A stretch of DNA of 64,000 nucleotides from Calonectria ilicicola. Taxonomy: Eukaryota > Ascomycota > Sordariomycetes > Hypocreales > Nectriaceae. Position numbers and translations under genes: made by a program. Location of the stretch: NCBI GenBank assembly GCA_020809705.1, contig CP085832.1, forward strand, positions 2,976,001 to 3,040,000, read 5' to 3'. Positions 1 to 9,816 of this stretch are shown here, one piece after another. Positions within the stretch are counted from its first letter, which is position 1, and every line of letters begins with the position of its first letter. The notes below the pieces were generated by a model, which was given only the letters and a program-made list of their open reading frames with translations, was not told the origin of the DNA and searched no databases.

Positions 1-1275
1 AGAAGGCACATAAATAGCGTCATTAATCTTGTCCGGGCCGCTTGCGGCTGGGTCGCGCGAGGGTCCGTCATTACGGGGAGGAGGTGCACCTCCAGCCTTT
101 TTAGCAGCTGGCGCATCGCCTCGGCTATCACTGTCGACAATTTCCATGATAAGGTCTTTGGCGCGGGCAGCCGATTCTCGAGAGCCAATGAGGTTGACGG
201 GTCGAAGTCCGTTGACGCTCTTGGATTCGCCGACAATGTTGATGTGACATCCTGATCGTTCCTGGAGATCCCGAATGGTTTCGCCGCCTCGCCCAATAAT
301 AAGTCCAACGGTGCGATCAGGAACCATAATTTGCATATGATCCTCGCCGTCCCTAAGAGCTGTCGCACCCCCCTTATTTGGATCGCGAGGTTTCTCGTAG
401 GCGCGATTCAAAGCACCCATGCCACTATCTTCAATGATGCGGTTGATCGCATCCTTGACCTCGGTTCGACGGTGTCGAGGTCCTGTGATTTTGCACTGAC
501 GAAAGGGGCCACCATCGGTTGCCGCCAAGAACTGAACGCGACAGTTGGTGTCAGCCTCAATACGGCGGAGATTTTCTCCCTGACGACCAATGATGAGGCC
601 GACAAGGCTTGATTCGATTTGAATCGTCTCCGAGTTGTCATCTCCTCCTCGAAGAGGAGATCGTTCGCGTCCATTTCCTCCGCGAGGAGAAAAGGCACGA
701 CCGCGAGGGCCAGGGGAGTAGGAGCGCTCGCGATCGTAGTTCCTACCGTGTCCCCCACGGTCAGCTCGACGCTCATCTCTATATGGGTTGACCCCATCGC
801 GGAACTCGTCTCGGGCTGGCGATCGTGATCTTGAACGCTTGTAAGGTCGCTCGGGACCTCTGGATTCGGGGGCGTAGACGAGAGGGCGGTCGTACGAGGC
901 CACGCCCTTCTCTGCGGCGTAGGCCTTAGCTTGGGCAATGGCATCAGCAATGCTGACGGTTCCAGAGTTGACGGGGCGGATGGCGCTCAAGTCGACGCTT
1001 CCGCTGGCTGAAGGCGCAGGAAGAGGATTGTAGCCTGGTGCGCCATAGTTGGCAGCGCCGGGGGCTGCCGGATAGCTAGAGGGAGGTTGAGTTGTAGCCG
1101 GAGGAGGGTAGACCTGGCCGGCGGTGCCAGGGGGCGTCTGTGATGGAGTGGACGCTGGGGGTCGCTGCGAAGCTAAAATGGAGGGTTAGGAGGTGTTCGC
1201 GAAGACAACAGTGTTGATAAAATACATACCCAGCGCTGCCAGAATACTCTGGATGTCGGGACGTGGTTCAGCCAT
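1..1275 (-). CDS. KH-domain RNA-binding protein (FUBP/KSRP-like), 3' end cut by window edge
   Basis: This is the first part (about 405 residues) of a protein with at least two KH single-stranded nucleic-acid-binding domains. Seen: ATG at 1275, 15 codons plus one base, an intron at 1173-1229 (GTATGT donor, CTAAC branch point, TTAG acceptor), then an open frame to base 1. After a Pro/Ala/Gln-rich segment and an Arg/Ser/Asp-rich segment (residues about 115-195) come KH core motifs LIIGRQGENLRRIE (about 203) and LIIGRGGETIRDLQ (about 300). Both keep the GxxG loop (GRQG, GRGG). The frame runs off the window into a segment ending IYVPS, where another KH domain probably begins. The RS-like segment suggests a role in nuclear mRNA processing or stability; that is inference. 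Family assignment is confident, the exact orthologue is not. Confidence 0.88.
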
Positions 1276-3597
1276 GCTGCCACCTACTGCGCAAGCGCGA
1301 TGAGGGGAACAAGGTCTGTGTTTAACAGCTAGGACTGCACGTGTGGAAATCAATCAACAGCAGTACAGAGAGCCAAGGCCACTTAGTCGTACTATGTTCA
1401 AAGGCTCACGGCGCTTGCGTTTAAGGGAAGGCGACAGACACTGGAGGGGTGAGAGCTGAATCGGGGGGTGAGAGCTGACAGATAGCGAGATCACAATTTT
1501 CTTTGTCGAGTTGCAGCGTGGAGGTTTGCGCTACGCTCGCAGCAAAGGGCTCGCACAAGCAGTCACGTGTAGCAGATGTGACAAATCAATCACTTCAAGC
1601 GATACAGACGGGCGCGGCGACACGAATGGAGGATGTGTCCGCGTCAGAACCAGGTCGTGAGAGAATATGTGGCGAATGAGAGAGGAACCTCGAGATGCGA
1701 GAAATGGTTGAGGTGACCTTAGCATTCAGGGTACCAACGAGAGGCAGCGCCGCTATTTTTTTTTCGAGGGCGTGACTTGGCGCTAGTCCTAACTGGGCCA
1801 AAACGCGTGCATAAATTGGCACGGAGAGCCCCGACGGAGCAAAACCTGTGTGGTTTGGCAGTTACCGCGCAAGGGCTAAGAGGGCAATTGGATGGGCAAG
1901 GAAAATACTCAAGGCTGCGAGATATCCGGCCCCATCCCATTTACCGCGCATATCTGCACCGCGCCTGCATGTCCAGCCGCTGTACCGTTATATTCATGGA
2001 CATGCCTCAGCCTTAAGCCTTATCCGTCCCTTGCAGTCACATGACCTACCGGGCCACTGTCAGAAACCCAATCGTCGCCAATCAAGCAATGTTGATCCAT
2101 TGTGGGGGCAGAGAAAACCTGGTGTCGCAAGCTTATTATACCACGCACCAATCAATATGTTGGTTTGTTTATTGCGAGCCATTCCGTCCTGTATCACCGT
2201 TATTGCCCTAGGGAATTGCAAACCCTCGTTAAGCAGACACTGTCCTGCCCTGCCCTGCCCACCATTCTTCTTGCCATCTCTGAGTCATGATTCTCATTGA
2301 CTGATTTTCAGCGAGACTACATAATGATGCTTTTTTTTTTGGTCGAGACATTCGAAATGTGGATCCGAGAGTTCCAGTTTGAAGTTTCACAGCATGCAAC
2401 AAACTATGAAGCGCGCACCTTGTGCAATGCGAGACTGAAGCACCGTTAATTATATGATTAAATAGAGCATCAGTATTCACTGAAATTTAACCAAGAGAAT
2501 TACCTCACCCAATGGAAACCCGCTGCATAACCGCGAATATGCATAATTTGCATCACCAATTTTAGTCCCTGCGTTGTCGGAATCATCACAATCAGACACT
2601 TCAGGGCCAATAATGTCTATGTTCTCAAGTATAAAATTACTCCGAACGGTAGCGTCACTAAATGAGGCGCAATATTATCTAGAGAATTGGGGACTGGGGT
2701 GCCGAGACGTAAAACCTCTTTTCTGCAAGCACTTAGATATATTCCAAGGCATGAAGCCTCGCAGGTGCAACAATGGATTTCATATGTCGGACTGGATATT
2801 TTTCTAGATTTCCAAAGCATCATATGTCTATTTCTGTCACGCAGATCATTCAAAGACCAAGCTAGAAAATATTGAACTGCACACTGCGCATATGGACAAG
2901 TTCCATTGGTCGAGGCTTAAACGTCTTCTACCTTTCGTTCATAGACTAGAAGAACGTTTAAAATAATCCTGTAAGTAAATAATCGGATCTGTAGACTGCT
3001 TGTACAACAAAAATATTATGGTTTGAGCAGTTCCCGTTAATAAGACTGTTGATAGTAAAATTGAGCCAGTGCATGTTCATCATGTATAAGGCATACCTTC
3101 CATAGCCAACAAAAATATGCAACACTAGGAGTGAAACCAGAAAAAATTGAATAAACAAAGCTTAGAATAAAATTAAAATAGGATCACCTTGGATGATTTC
3201 AGATTCCAGTCATTTTTATTCGCCTTCACATGTCTCCCAAGCAGGCGTATCAACTGAAAGCTGAATCATCAGCGGGAAGAAACCTTAGCAATTCAGACCA
3301 TAAAACTCGCAACCTTGACAAAGGGAAAAGTTCAGAATTATGACTAAAATTTACTACGATACTCAAAAATCCAAATATAAAAAGATGGCTTATCCAAAGG
3401 AGAGAAGAAAACGGCATCATTCTTCTACAACACAGTCCGTACTCATTAGCAACCCACATTGGTCTAAACTCGGAACTGGAAAAACCTGCGCCCCGTTATC
3501 AGAGAACCCACTCAGACTTTTTTTTCTGCGATAAGAAAATTTCCCAAGCATTGCGAACGCTCAGTGACCGACCGACCGATCGCTGCAGTATTTCACC
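1276..3597. other. Divergent intergenic region between the KH gene and HAS1
   Basis: No gene is supported. Bases 1276-2290 are of mixed composition and presumably carry the KH gene promoter and leader. From about 2290 to 3530 the sequence becomes AT-rich with only short frames, and it holds an imperfect inverted repeat at 2917-2962. The last ~60 bases before the HAS1 ATG contain repeated GACC units and should be its leader. No TATA or other element is clear enough to call. Confidence 0.6.
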
Positions 3598-5461
3598 ATG
3601 GCCAAAATGGATTTTGCAGGCAACAAGAAGCGCAAGTTTAAGGACGCCAATGGCGTCAAGGCGACCAATGGAAAGCGATCTGCTACCAGCATTTCCCAGA
3701 AATCGAAGAAGGTCAAGCGCGCCGAACCCGAGGAGCCAGCGCCCCGCGATGAGCCCGAGGTCGATTCCTCAGACGAAGAGGAGGACGAGGACAATGTCGA
3801 AGATGGTAGCGATGAAGAAGATGAGGACGATATCGAGGCCGACAGTGACGAGGAAGCCGAGGACAAGAATGACGATGAAGAGGATGAAGAAGACGACCAA
3901 ACCAACGGCAGCACAGATCTCCCTGATGGCGGCAAGCTCACTTTGCCTCCAGCAGCCGGCGCTGAGGCGCACTCGTTCAAGGAGCTTGGTCTTTCTGAAA
4001 AGACCATGAAGGCTATCGACGAGATGGGCTTCACTAAGATGACGGAGATCCAAAGAAGGGGTATTCCTCCTTCGCTTGCTGGTCGAGATGTTCTGGGTAG
4101 CGCCAAAACAGGTTCAGGAAAGACAATGGCCTTCCTGGTTCCGGTTGTTGAAATGCTGAGCTCTCTTCGATTCAAGCCTCGCAATGGTACCGGTGTCATT
4201 GTTGTGTCGCCTACTCGTGAGCTTGCGCTCCAGATTTTCGGAGTCGCACGCGAGCTGATGGCTCACCACTCTCAAACATACGGCATTGTCATTGGCGGTG
4301 CCAATCGACGTGCCGAGGCTGAGAAGCTGTCCAAGGGTGTCAACTTGCTCATCGCAACTCCCGGGCGACTTCTTGATCACCTTCAGAACACACCTTTTGT
4401 CTTCAAGAACCTGAAGTCTCTTATCATTGATGAGGCGGATCGAATTCTCGAGATTGGTTTCGAGGATGAAATGCGACAGATTATCAAGATTCTTCCCAAG
4501 GAGGACCGACAGACACTGCTCTTCTCGGCTACTCAGACAACCAAGGTTGAGGACTTGGCGCGCATCTCGTTGCGCCCAGGCCCTCTCTACATCAACGTTG
4601 ATGAGGAGAAGCAATACAGTACAGTCGAGGGTCTTGAGCAGGGCTACGTCGTTTGCGAGGCCGACAAGCGATTCCTCCTCCTGTTTTCATTCCTGAAGCG
4701 CAACCTGAAGAAGAAGGTCATTGTCTTCTTCAGTAGTTGCGCTTGCGTCAAATACCATGCCGAGTTGCTCAATTACATCGATCTTCCTGTTCTCGACCTT
4801 CACGGAAAGCAGAAGCAGCAGAAGCGCACTAACACCTTCTTTGAGTTCTGCAATGCCAAGCAGGGTACACTTATCTGTACCGATGTTGCCGCCCGTGGCC
4901 TCGATGTAAGTAGCATTGTGCAATTCCACTGATGAGCCTCGTTACTGACCTCCTTTGCAGATTCCTGCAGTTGACTGGATCGTCCAGTTTGACCCACCGG
5001 ATGACCCTCGCGATTACATCCACCGAGTCGGTCGAACTGCCCGAGGTAGCAACAGCAAGGGTCGATCGCTCATGTTCCTGCAGCCTAATGAAGTCGGCTT
5101 CCTGTCGCATCTCAAGGCAGCACGTGTGCCGGTTGTCGAGTTTGACTTTCCTTCCAACAAGATTGTCAACGTGCAGTCCCAACTCGAGAAGCTTATCAGC
5201 CAAAACTATTACCTCAACAAGAGCGCCAAGGACGGTTACCGAAGCTATCTACACGCTTATGCGTCGCACTCGCTGCGCAGTGTTTTTGATATCAATAAGC
5301 TCGACCTCGCCAAGGTTGCCAAGAGTTTTGGTTTCTCAACACCGCCACGTGTGGACATCACGCTAGGCGCAAGCATGAGCCGGGATAAGAAGCAGCAGGG
5401 ACGAAGAGCATACGGCAGTCAGCCACGGCAGCCAAAGAAGGGCGGCAAGTTTACCAGGTAA
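3598..5461 (+). CDS. HAS1: ATP-dependent DEAD-box RNA helicase Has1
   Basis: Nucleolar DEAD-box helicase, needed in yeast for 40S and 60S ribosome biogenesis (release of snoRNAs from pre-rRNA). Two exons, 3598-4905 and 4961-5461, around a 55 bp intron, give 602 residues. Seen: an N-terminal Lys-rich then strongly acidic Asp/Glu tract (about residues 55-105); the Q-motif region starting SFKELGL (about 126); Walker A AKTGSGKT (about 169-176); [20 protein letters not shown] (278-281); SAT (311-313); RGLD at the splice junction; and HRVGRTARG (457-465). The basic tail with GRRAYG and KKGGKFTR is usual for Has1. Length fits the family and no motif is missing. Without splicing the frame ends nine codons past the donor and loses motif VI, so the intron is required. 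Confidence 0.97.
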
Positions 5462-5667
5462 TCGGTTCAGCTCCACGGGAAACAGGGGTTGGGTCCTTGG
5501 TCAGGATGGCCATCTGTGTACAGTGGGTTGTTCATAGCACGGCGTTAGGGTACTAAAAATGAGATCATGCCATGTGCGGATATAAAATGATTCATCCATG
5601 GGATAGTGCTTCTTTTCACTATCTGTAATTTTCGTGATGCTGATATTGATGGTTAATTTTTTCATGT

Positions 5668-5930
5668 ACAATACACCCCTTGAAAGATTATCCCCCTGTG
5701 ACTTCCGTACCTTTAGCAGCATGGATCTCAACCGCCTGAAGATATCAATCCGATCGTAAAGGAAAGAAAATAAATAAGTAAATAACAATGAGCTCTAATG
5801 TATAAATTATTTATTTATTTTCTTTATAACATTTATTTATTTATAATTTAGCTGGAAGATGGTGGGAAAAGGTAGATGGGGTACAATCTTCCAGGGATTG
5901 TACTGTACAACTTGCTTTTAACGCCGTGGA
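5668..5930. repeat. Diverged direct repeat, copy 1
   Basis: Begins with TACAATACACCCCTTGAAAG and runs through a CTCAACCGCCTGAAGATATCA block, a TTTCTTTATAACATTTATTT block, and a block starting GGTGGGAAAAGG. The same blocks occur in the same order about 480 bp downstream. Most differences near the start are C/T or A/G transitions, as expected after repeat-induced point mutation, but RIP is inference. Ends are approximate. Confidence 0.6.
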
Positions 5931-6146
5931 TCGATTTCATATGGAACGGTCGGCACATCATATTACCACCAGCAGGGTCGCATAAGACGATAAAGTTAAT
6001 GATTAGCAGAAGAAAATCGGTATATGATGTGCATTTATTTCGGTATTTGGACCAGCATGAACCACTTTTTTAATTGCATCATAGAAATGATGCTTAATTA
6101 ATTAACCCAGGCGGAGCTGGGTTCATCATGTGAGTGGGTATAGTAT

Positions 6147-6395
6147 ATACAATGCACCCCTTGAAGGATTGTGCCCCTGCGACGTCTTCAGCTTTAACAC
6201 TGGAGAACTCAACTGCGCTGAAATATCATTGCCTGTAAAATAGTTGACTGAAAATTTTGATATTTCTTCTGATTAATTTCTTTATATAATATTCATTTAT
6301 TTATGGTGGGGAAAAGCAGAGGTGATACAGTCTGTCAGGGATCACTGTAGTTGCGTTCGACAACTGATTAGACATACTTTTACTGTTGACACCAA
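6147..6395. repeat. Diverged direct repeat, copy 2
   Basis: Second copy of the upstream repeat. It begins TACAATGCACCCCTTGAAGG and continues with CTCAACTGCGCTGAAATATCA split across short differences, TTTCTTTATATAATATTCAT, and GGTGGGGAAAAGC. Order and spacing of blocks match copy 1, so this is one duplicated unit and not chance similarity. No open frame spans it, so it may be a remnant of a mobile element or of a local duplication. Confidence 0.6.
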
Positions 6396-6784
6396 ACGAG
6401 CTTCATCGACGGACCTGCCAGATTAGACCTAGCCAGCCTTGCAAAAATCCGATTGGTTGAATGTTTTGGGTTCAATTTCACTTGTTACTGCGGCCGAAAA
6501 GCTGACCATTATTGATATCATGTTCCGGTCCTCTGATTTCGTGTTCTGGTGTTGTCCATGTTTAGGTCCTTTGTTCAAAGGAACGTGCGGACCGTAAGCT
6601 GCTGGACCATGTCCAACACGAGAACATCTTTCAATTCTCAGGCCATAGCGGGAAGAGCAGAATTTTAAATCCATTGCTCTAATCATGCCGTCGTTGTAGC
6701 TGTACTTGAGAATCGATAAATATCCCATCTCGCTCCAATCACTCACTCTGAACCAGCAGGGCCGGTTCCTTTTTTTTTTCCACA

Positions 6785-7090
6785 ATGTGTTATCAACGAG
6801 CAGACGCATACAGCTGCGGCCACCGCAAAGCCTCACGATCGCCTTGCGGTCACAAAAAGCGGTTTTTCAAATGCATATTAAAGCCGAATGAAATGGAGAT
6901 GGAGCACGATTTCGAGTGCGGACGATGTATGAGCATACACAACACGATGGCAACACAGCAGCGCTGGCTACGCATAGTACGGCGCATGCTGCAGGTCACT
7001 GGCGATCAACTCGAGCAGAGGTGGCATGGGCACGTGGTGGTAAGGTTTTACCAAGCCGGGATCCTATCGAAGCGAGGGCATCCCGTCTAG
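6785..7090 (+). CDS. Small Cys/His-rich protein with N-terminal MC and CGH motif (hypothetical)
   Basis: A 101-residue frame starting MCYQRADAYSCGH. Its first half carries Cys/His at a density typical of metal-binding microproteins: CGH twice, then a single C and a CGRC pair (residues about 11-47). The second half is not recognisable, so the true protein could end earlier or be spliced. Many filamentous ascomycetes encode short proteins opening with MC and a CGH motif; I know no function for them. The frame at 8257-8457 opens in the same way, which supports both. It has no signal peptide or membrane segment. Moderate to low confidence that this is a gene. Confidence 0.4.
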   Translation: MCYQRADAYSCGHRKASRSPCGHKKRFFKCILKPNEMEMEHDFECGRCMSIHNTMATQQRWLRIVRRMLQVTGDQLEQRWHGHVVVRFYQAGILSKRGHPV

Positions 7091-8256
7091 GTTTTTTTGT
7101 TCCTGTTCTCGGGAATCGGGTGTTTGATGCGGGAAAGCGAGGATCCGTCCGGTGTCCTAAGGAGTCCGAGTTTCCATGGCGAGTGCTGTGCGCAGATAGA
7201 GGCATGGCCGGTTGTATGGTTTTAATTTGGAGGTCCTTTTTTTTTGTGCTGGTTTGTTTAAAATTCAATACTGCGCAGGTCGCGCGTAATTTTTTTTCTT
7301 CTCTTGTTGTATCTACTCACTAGCCATGCGATTGCAACGTCATTATGGCATTAGTTAGAATCATGGCTCAGCAATGCTATCATACGCGGCTCAAGGCATA
7401 TCTTCCTCATCGGGTGCCCCAGTCAGTCGGAAAAGTGCTCGTATTCAGCCCGGAGCCATCGGCCTCGTCATCCAGCCACACAACGCTAGGGTGCAGGCCC
7501 ATTGGTCTTTGCAGCTTTACCTTTTTGTCAGTTTTTTCACGCAACGGGCACGGGTTATTTTTGTCGTGTCGTGTCCGTGCCGTGTAGCCATGGCCCGATT
7601 GTCGCAACCCCTGCCAGGTGCAACGGCATGGGGCAGCACACCACCACAGTTGCTCTTCTTGGCCAAGTCGTGAAGCTTTACGAGCCCACCCGGCCGAGAC
7701 CAGTCCCGCGGGTGAGGTGGCTTGGGGGGTGGGCGACCATACGTACGCAGGCACAGACACGCATGCACTCTCATGTGCGATGGCCAGAATTACATAACTG
7801 CCGGTCGTCGGCTCTTCCCATGCCTCGCCTCTTGTTTTGTGTTTTATCATGAATGCTGCATGTCCGTTTCACTCCCAAAAGACCTGACCCAGACAAGGAA
7901 CAACAACGAGCTGCCCTGAGGTGCTGATCACACACATCCCGCTGCATCACCGTCCTTTTTTTTTTTGCAAAGCCGGACGAGACGAGTGGCTTTTTATTGT
8001 CTCAGAATCGCCTTTCTTTTTTTTTCCCTTTCACACGACAAAAAGAGCTGGGATTCAACAATGATTATTTGGGCCAACATCGCATCCAGCAATTACTCAC
8101 ATCACCACTGAACGAACGACTACCTCTTGCCTACCACCACGTCTATCTAAGTCTATACCCAGATACATACGGACGCATCCACCCATCTACAGCTTATATC
8201 ATACCTCACATACTACTCCATATATTCCCCATCAGCATACCCACCATACATCGCCA
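7091..8256. other. Spacer and probable leader of the second small Cys-rich gene
   Basis: No gene is supported. Several overlapping frames at 7345-7850 on both strands are low-complexity shadows. The final ~170 bases (about 8080-8256) are rich in CA and CT without ATG clutter, as expected of a fungal 5' leader running into the ATG at 8257. Confidence 0.5.
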
Positions 8257-8457
8257 ATGTGTCAACGAATGGTCACTGAATACAGCAAGTGCGGCCACGT
8301 AATCAATCGCGGCAACACGAGATGCTACAAAGAAGAATGCACAGAGCGACGTGAGGACCGCAAAGTGATAGCCGAAGACTGCCCTCAGTGCGAGGGCAAA
8401 GATTCCAAATGGAAGTCGACGCGATGGTGCTCAGTCGGGTGCTGCGTCTGCCAGTGA
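8257..8457 (+). CDS. Small Cys-rich protein with MC...CGH opening (hypothetical)
   Basis: A 66-residue frame starting MCQRMVTEYSKCGHVINRG and ending in a cysteine cluster (CSVGCCVCQ) before TGA. It has nine cysteines plus one histidine in CGH, including a CPQC pair, so a zinc-binding fold is plausible. The opening resembles the frame at 6785 and short uncharacterised ascomycete proteins of the MC/CGH type. A long pyrimidine/CA leader precedes the ATG. It is charged and lacks a signal peptide, so it is probably intracellular. Function unknown. A 3' intron cannot be excluded, but the compact C-terminal Cys cluster looks like a natural end. Confidence 0.55.
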   Translation: MCQRMVTEYSKCGHVINRGNTRCYKEECTERREDRKVIAEDCPQCEGKDSKWKSTRWCSVGCCVCQ

Positions 8458-9816
8458 AGCGGGAATGTTGATGGCGATTCTGGCGCCTGATGAGCGCATC
8501 GGGCGCCGAGGGTGCCGACCCCTCGGATGATGCGGAGGAGCAAGCATCCCATGACGAACGAGTCCGGGACACAACACGACACTCTCACTGAGCGGGAGAG
8601 GGGGGATGGATATGATGTATGAATATGTTAGCCTACGTTAGCGATGACCATGTTTTAGGTGTTTAGCTGGGAAAATATCTGGGTTGAATAGCAATTTTTC
8701 TGTTCCGGGTTATACAAGACCCGTTGTTGGGTTTTTTTCACACCATCTTCTCGCCCTGATTCCTCGTTTTGGCAATTGTGTCGTCAACGTAAAGTGCCTG
8801 TCAAAGCTGCCCCTCCGGCAATCGGCAGCCCGCATTCCCGTCAAACGAGCTTGTCTCAGATATAGCACGACTGACCTGGAGTCAATTCCAAGAGCTCGCT
8901 CGACGCTGGCCATTCAGAAAAAGCGGATCGCGCGCCGTCCTTCTAGAAGCTGGAATGGGGGTGTGACAGGAACTGCTTGAGCAGAGACGATAAGGATGCT
9001 CGATACTTGCCCAGCTTGGTAGGCGACAGGTGACCTGTCGGCCACGCATCCCGGTGAAGGATTTAGGCGGCACGGTAGGGCCCCCCCACTGTTGGTGACG
9101 AAGGGCAAGGCTACTGTCCTGTCATCAACCCCGCTTTAGGTGCTTTTACCGCCCCCAGGAACCTCTGCAGGGGTTCCAACCAACATCGCTACTGGGATAA
9201 AGGGCCTTTCCTGAAGAAGCGAGGCTAGCTTGCGGGGGAGAGCCTATGTCTCCTCTTTTTTTGGCGACGAGCTGCCTCACGTGTTGCCTGATGATGGCGT
9301 CTCAGAGGGAGGAGCAATGCCTCTCTGGGGCAATCGGCGTCGTCAGAAGCGCCGTTAGAACCTCAATAGCTAGCTCTACATGCTAGCCCACCGGGGACGA
9401 ACGTCCGGAAGCGTTCCAGCTAACCGCCCTGAAAGGTAGCTACCTAATCCCTAGACGGGAATAATTAGTGGAGTTCCCCCATCAAGCCCACTATACCCGA
9501 CCAGAGTCCAGCCCTGAGGATGCACCTGCACTAATGCAACACTGCTGGAGCCTTGTGTGGCAGGCGCTGCACTATGCGACTCTAGAAGGTAACCTCCACT
9601 TCCGCTTCCACATCCCGCACATCATCCCGCATCATCATCAACCCCGACTGTTCCCCGGTCTCTCGCCCTCGTTCGGCCGCGACTCTCTGCCCCTCTCGAA
9701 CCGCTTCTGTTTACTCGTCTGCTGTGTTTCCGTCGCCTCGTCTACTTCATATCCTGCTCCTCTAGCCGGCTCATCCTGCGCATGCGCAGCCGTCTCCGCC
9801 CCAATCCCCCTCAGCT
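8458..9816. other. Intergenic region before the WDR48-like gene
   Basis: No coding gene is supported. About 9000-9470 is a GC-rich, stop-dense block full of short palindromes (described in the findings). About 9595-9816 is C/T-rich (many CATC, CCTC and CGTC runs), consistent with the leader of the gene starting at 9817. Confidence 0.5.

Larger units (their letters stand above)
5462..6784. other. AT-rich intergenic tract with a diverged repeat pair
   Basis: No coding gene is visible. The tract is AT-rich with many TTATTTATTTAT runs. Two related copies of one sequence lie in direct orientation (listed separately as repeats). The remainder to 6784 includes short unsupported frames and a poly-T stretch just before the small cysteine-rich frame. 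Confidence 0.6.

Noticed and set aside
408..950. 180-codon frame overlapping the KH gene
   Set aside because: It is a different frame on the same strand. The KH motifs with GxxG loops are in the other frame, which continues through the intron to a proper ATG.
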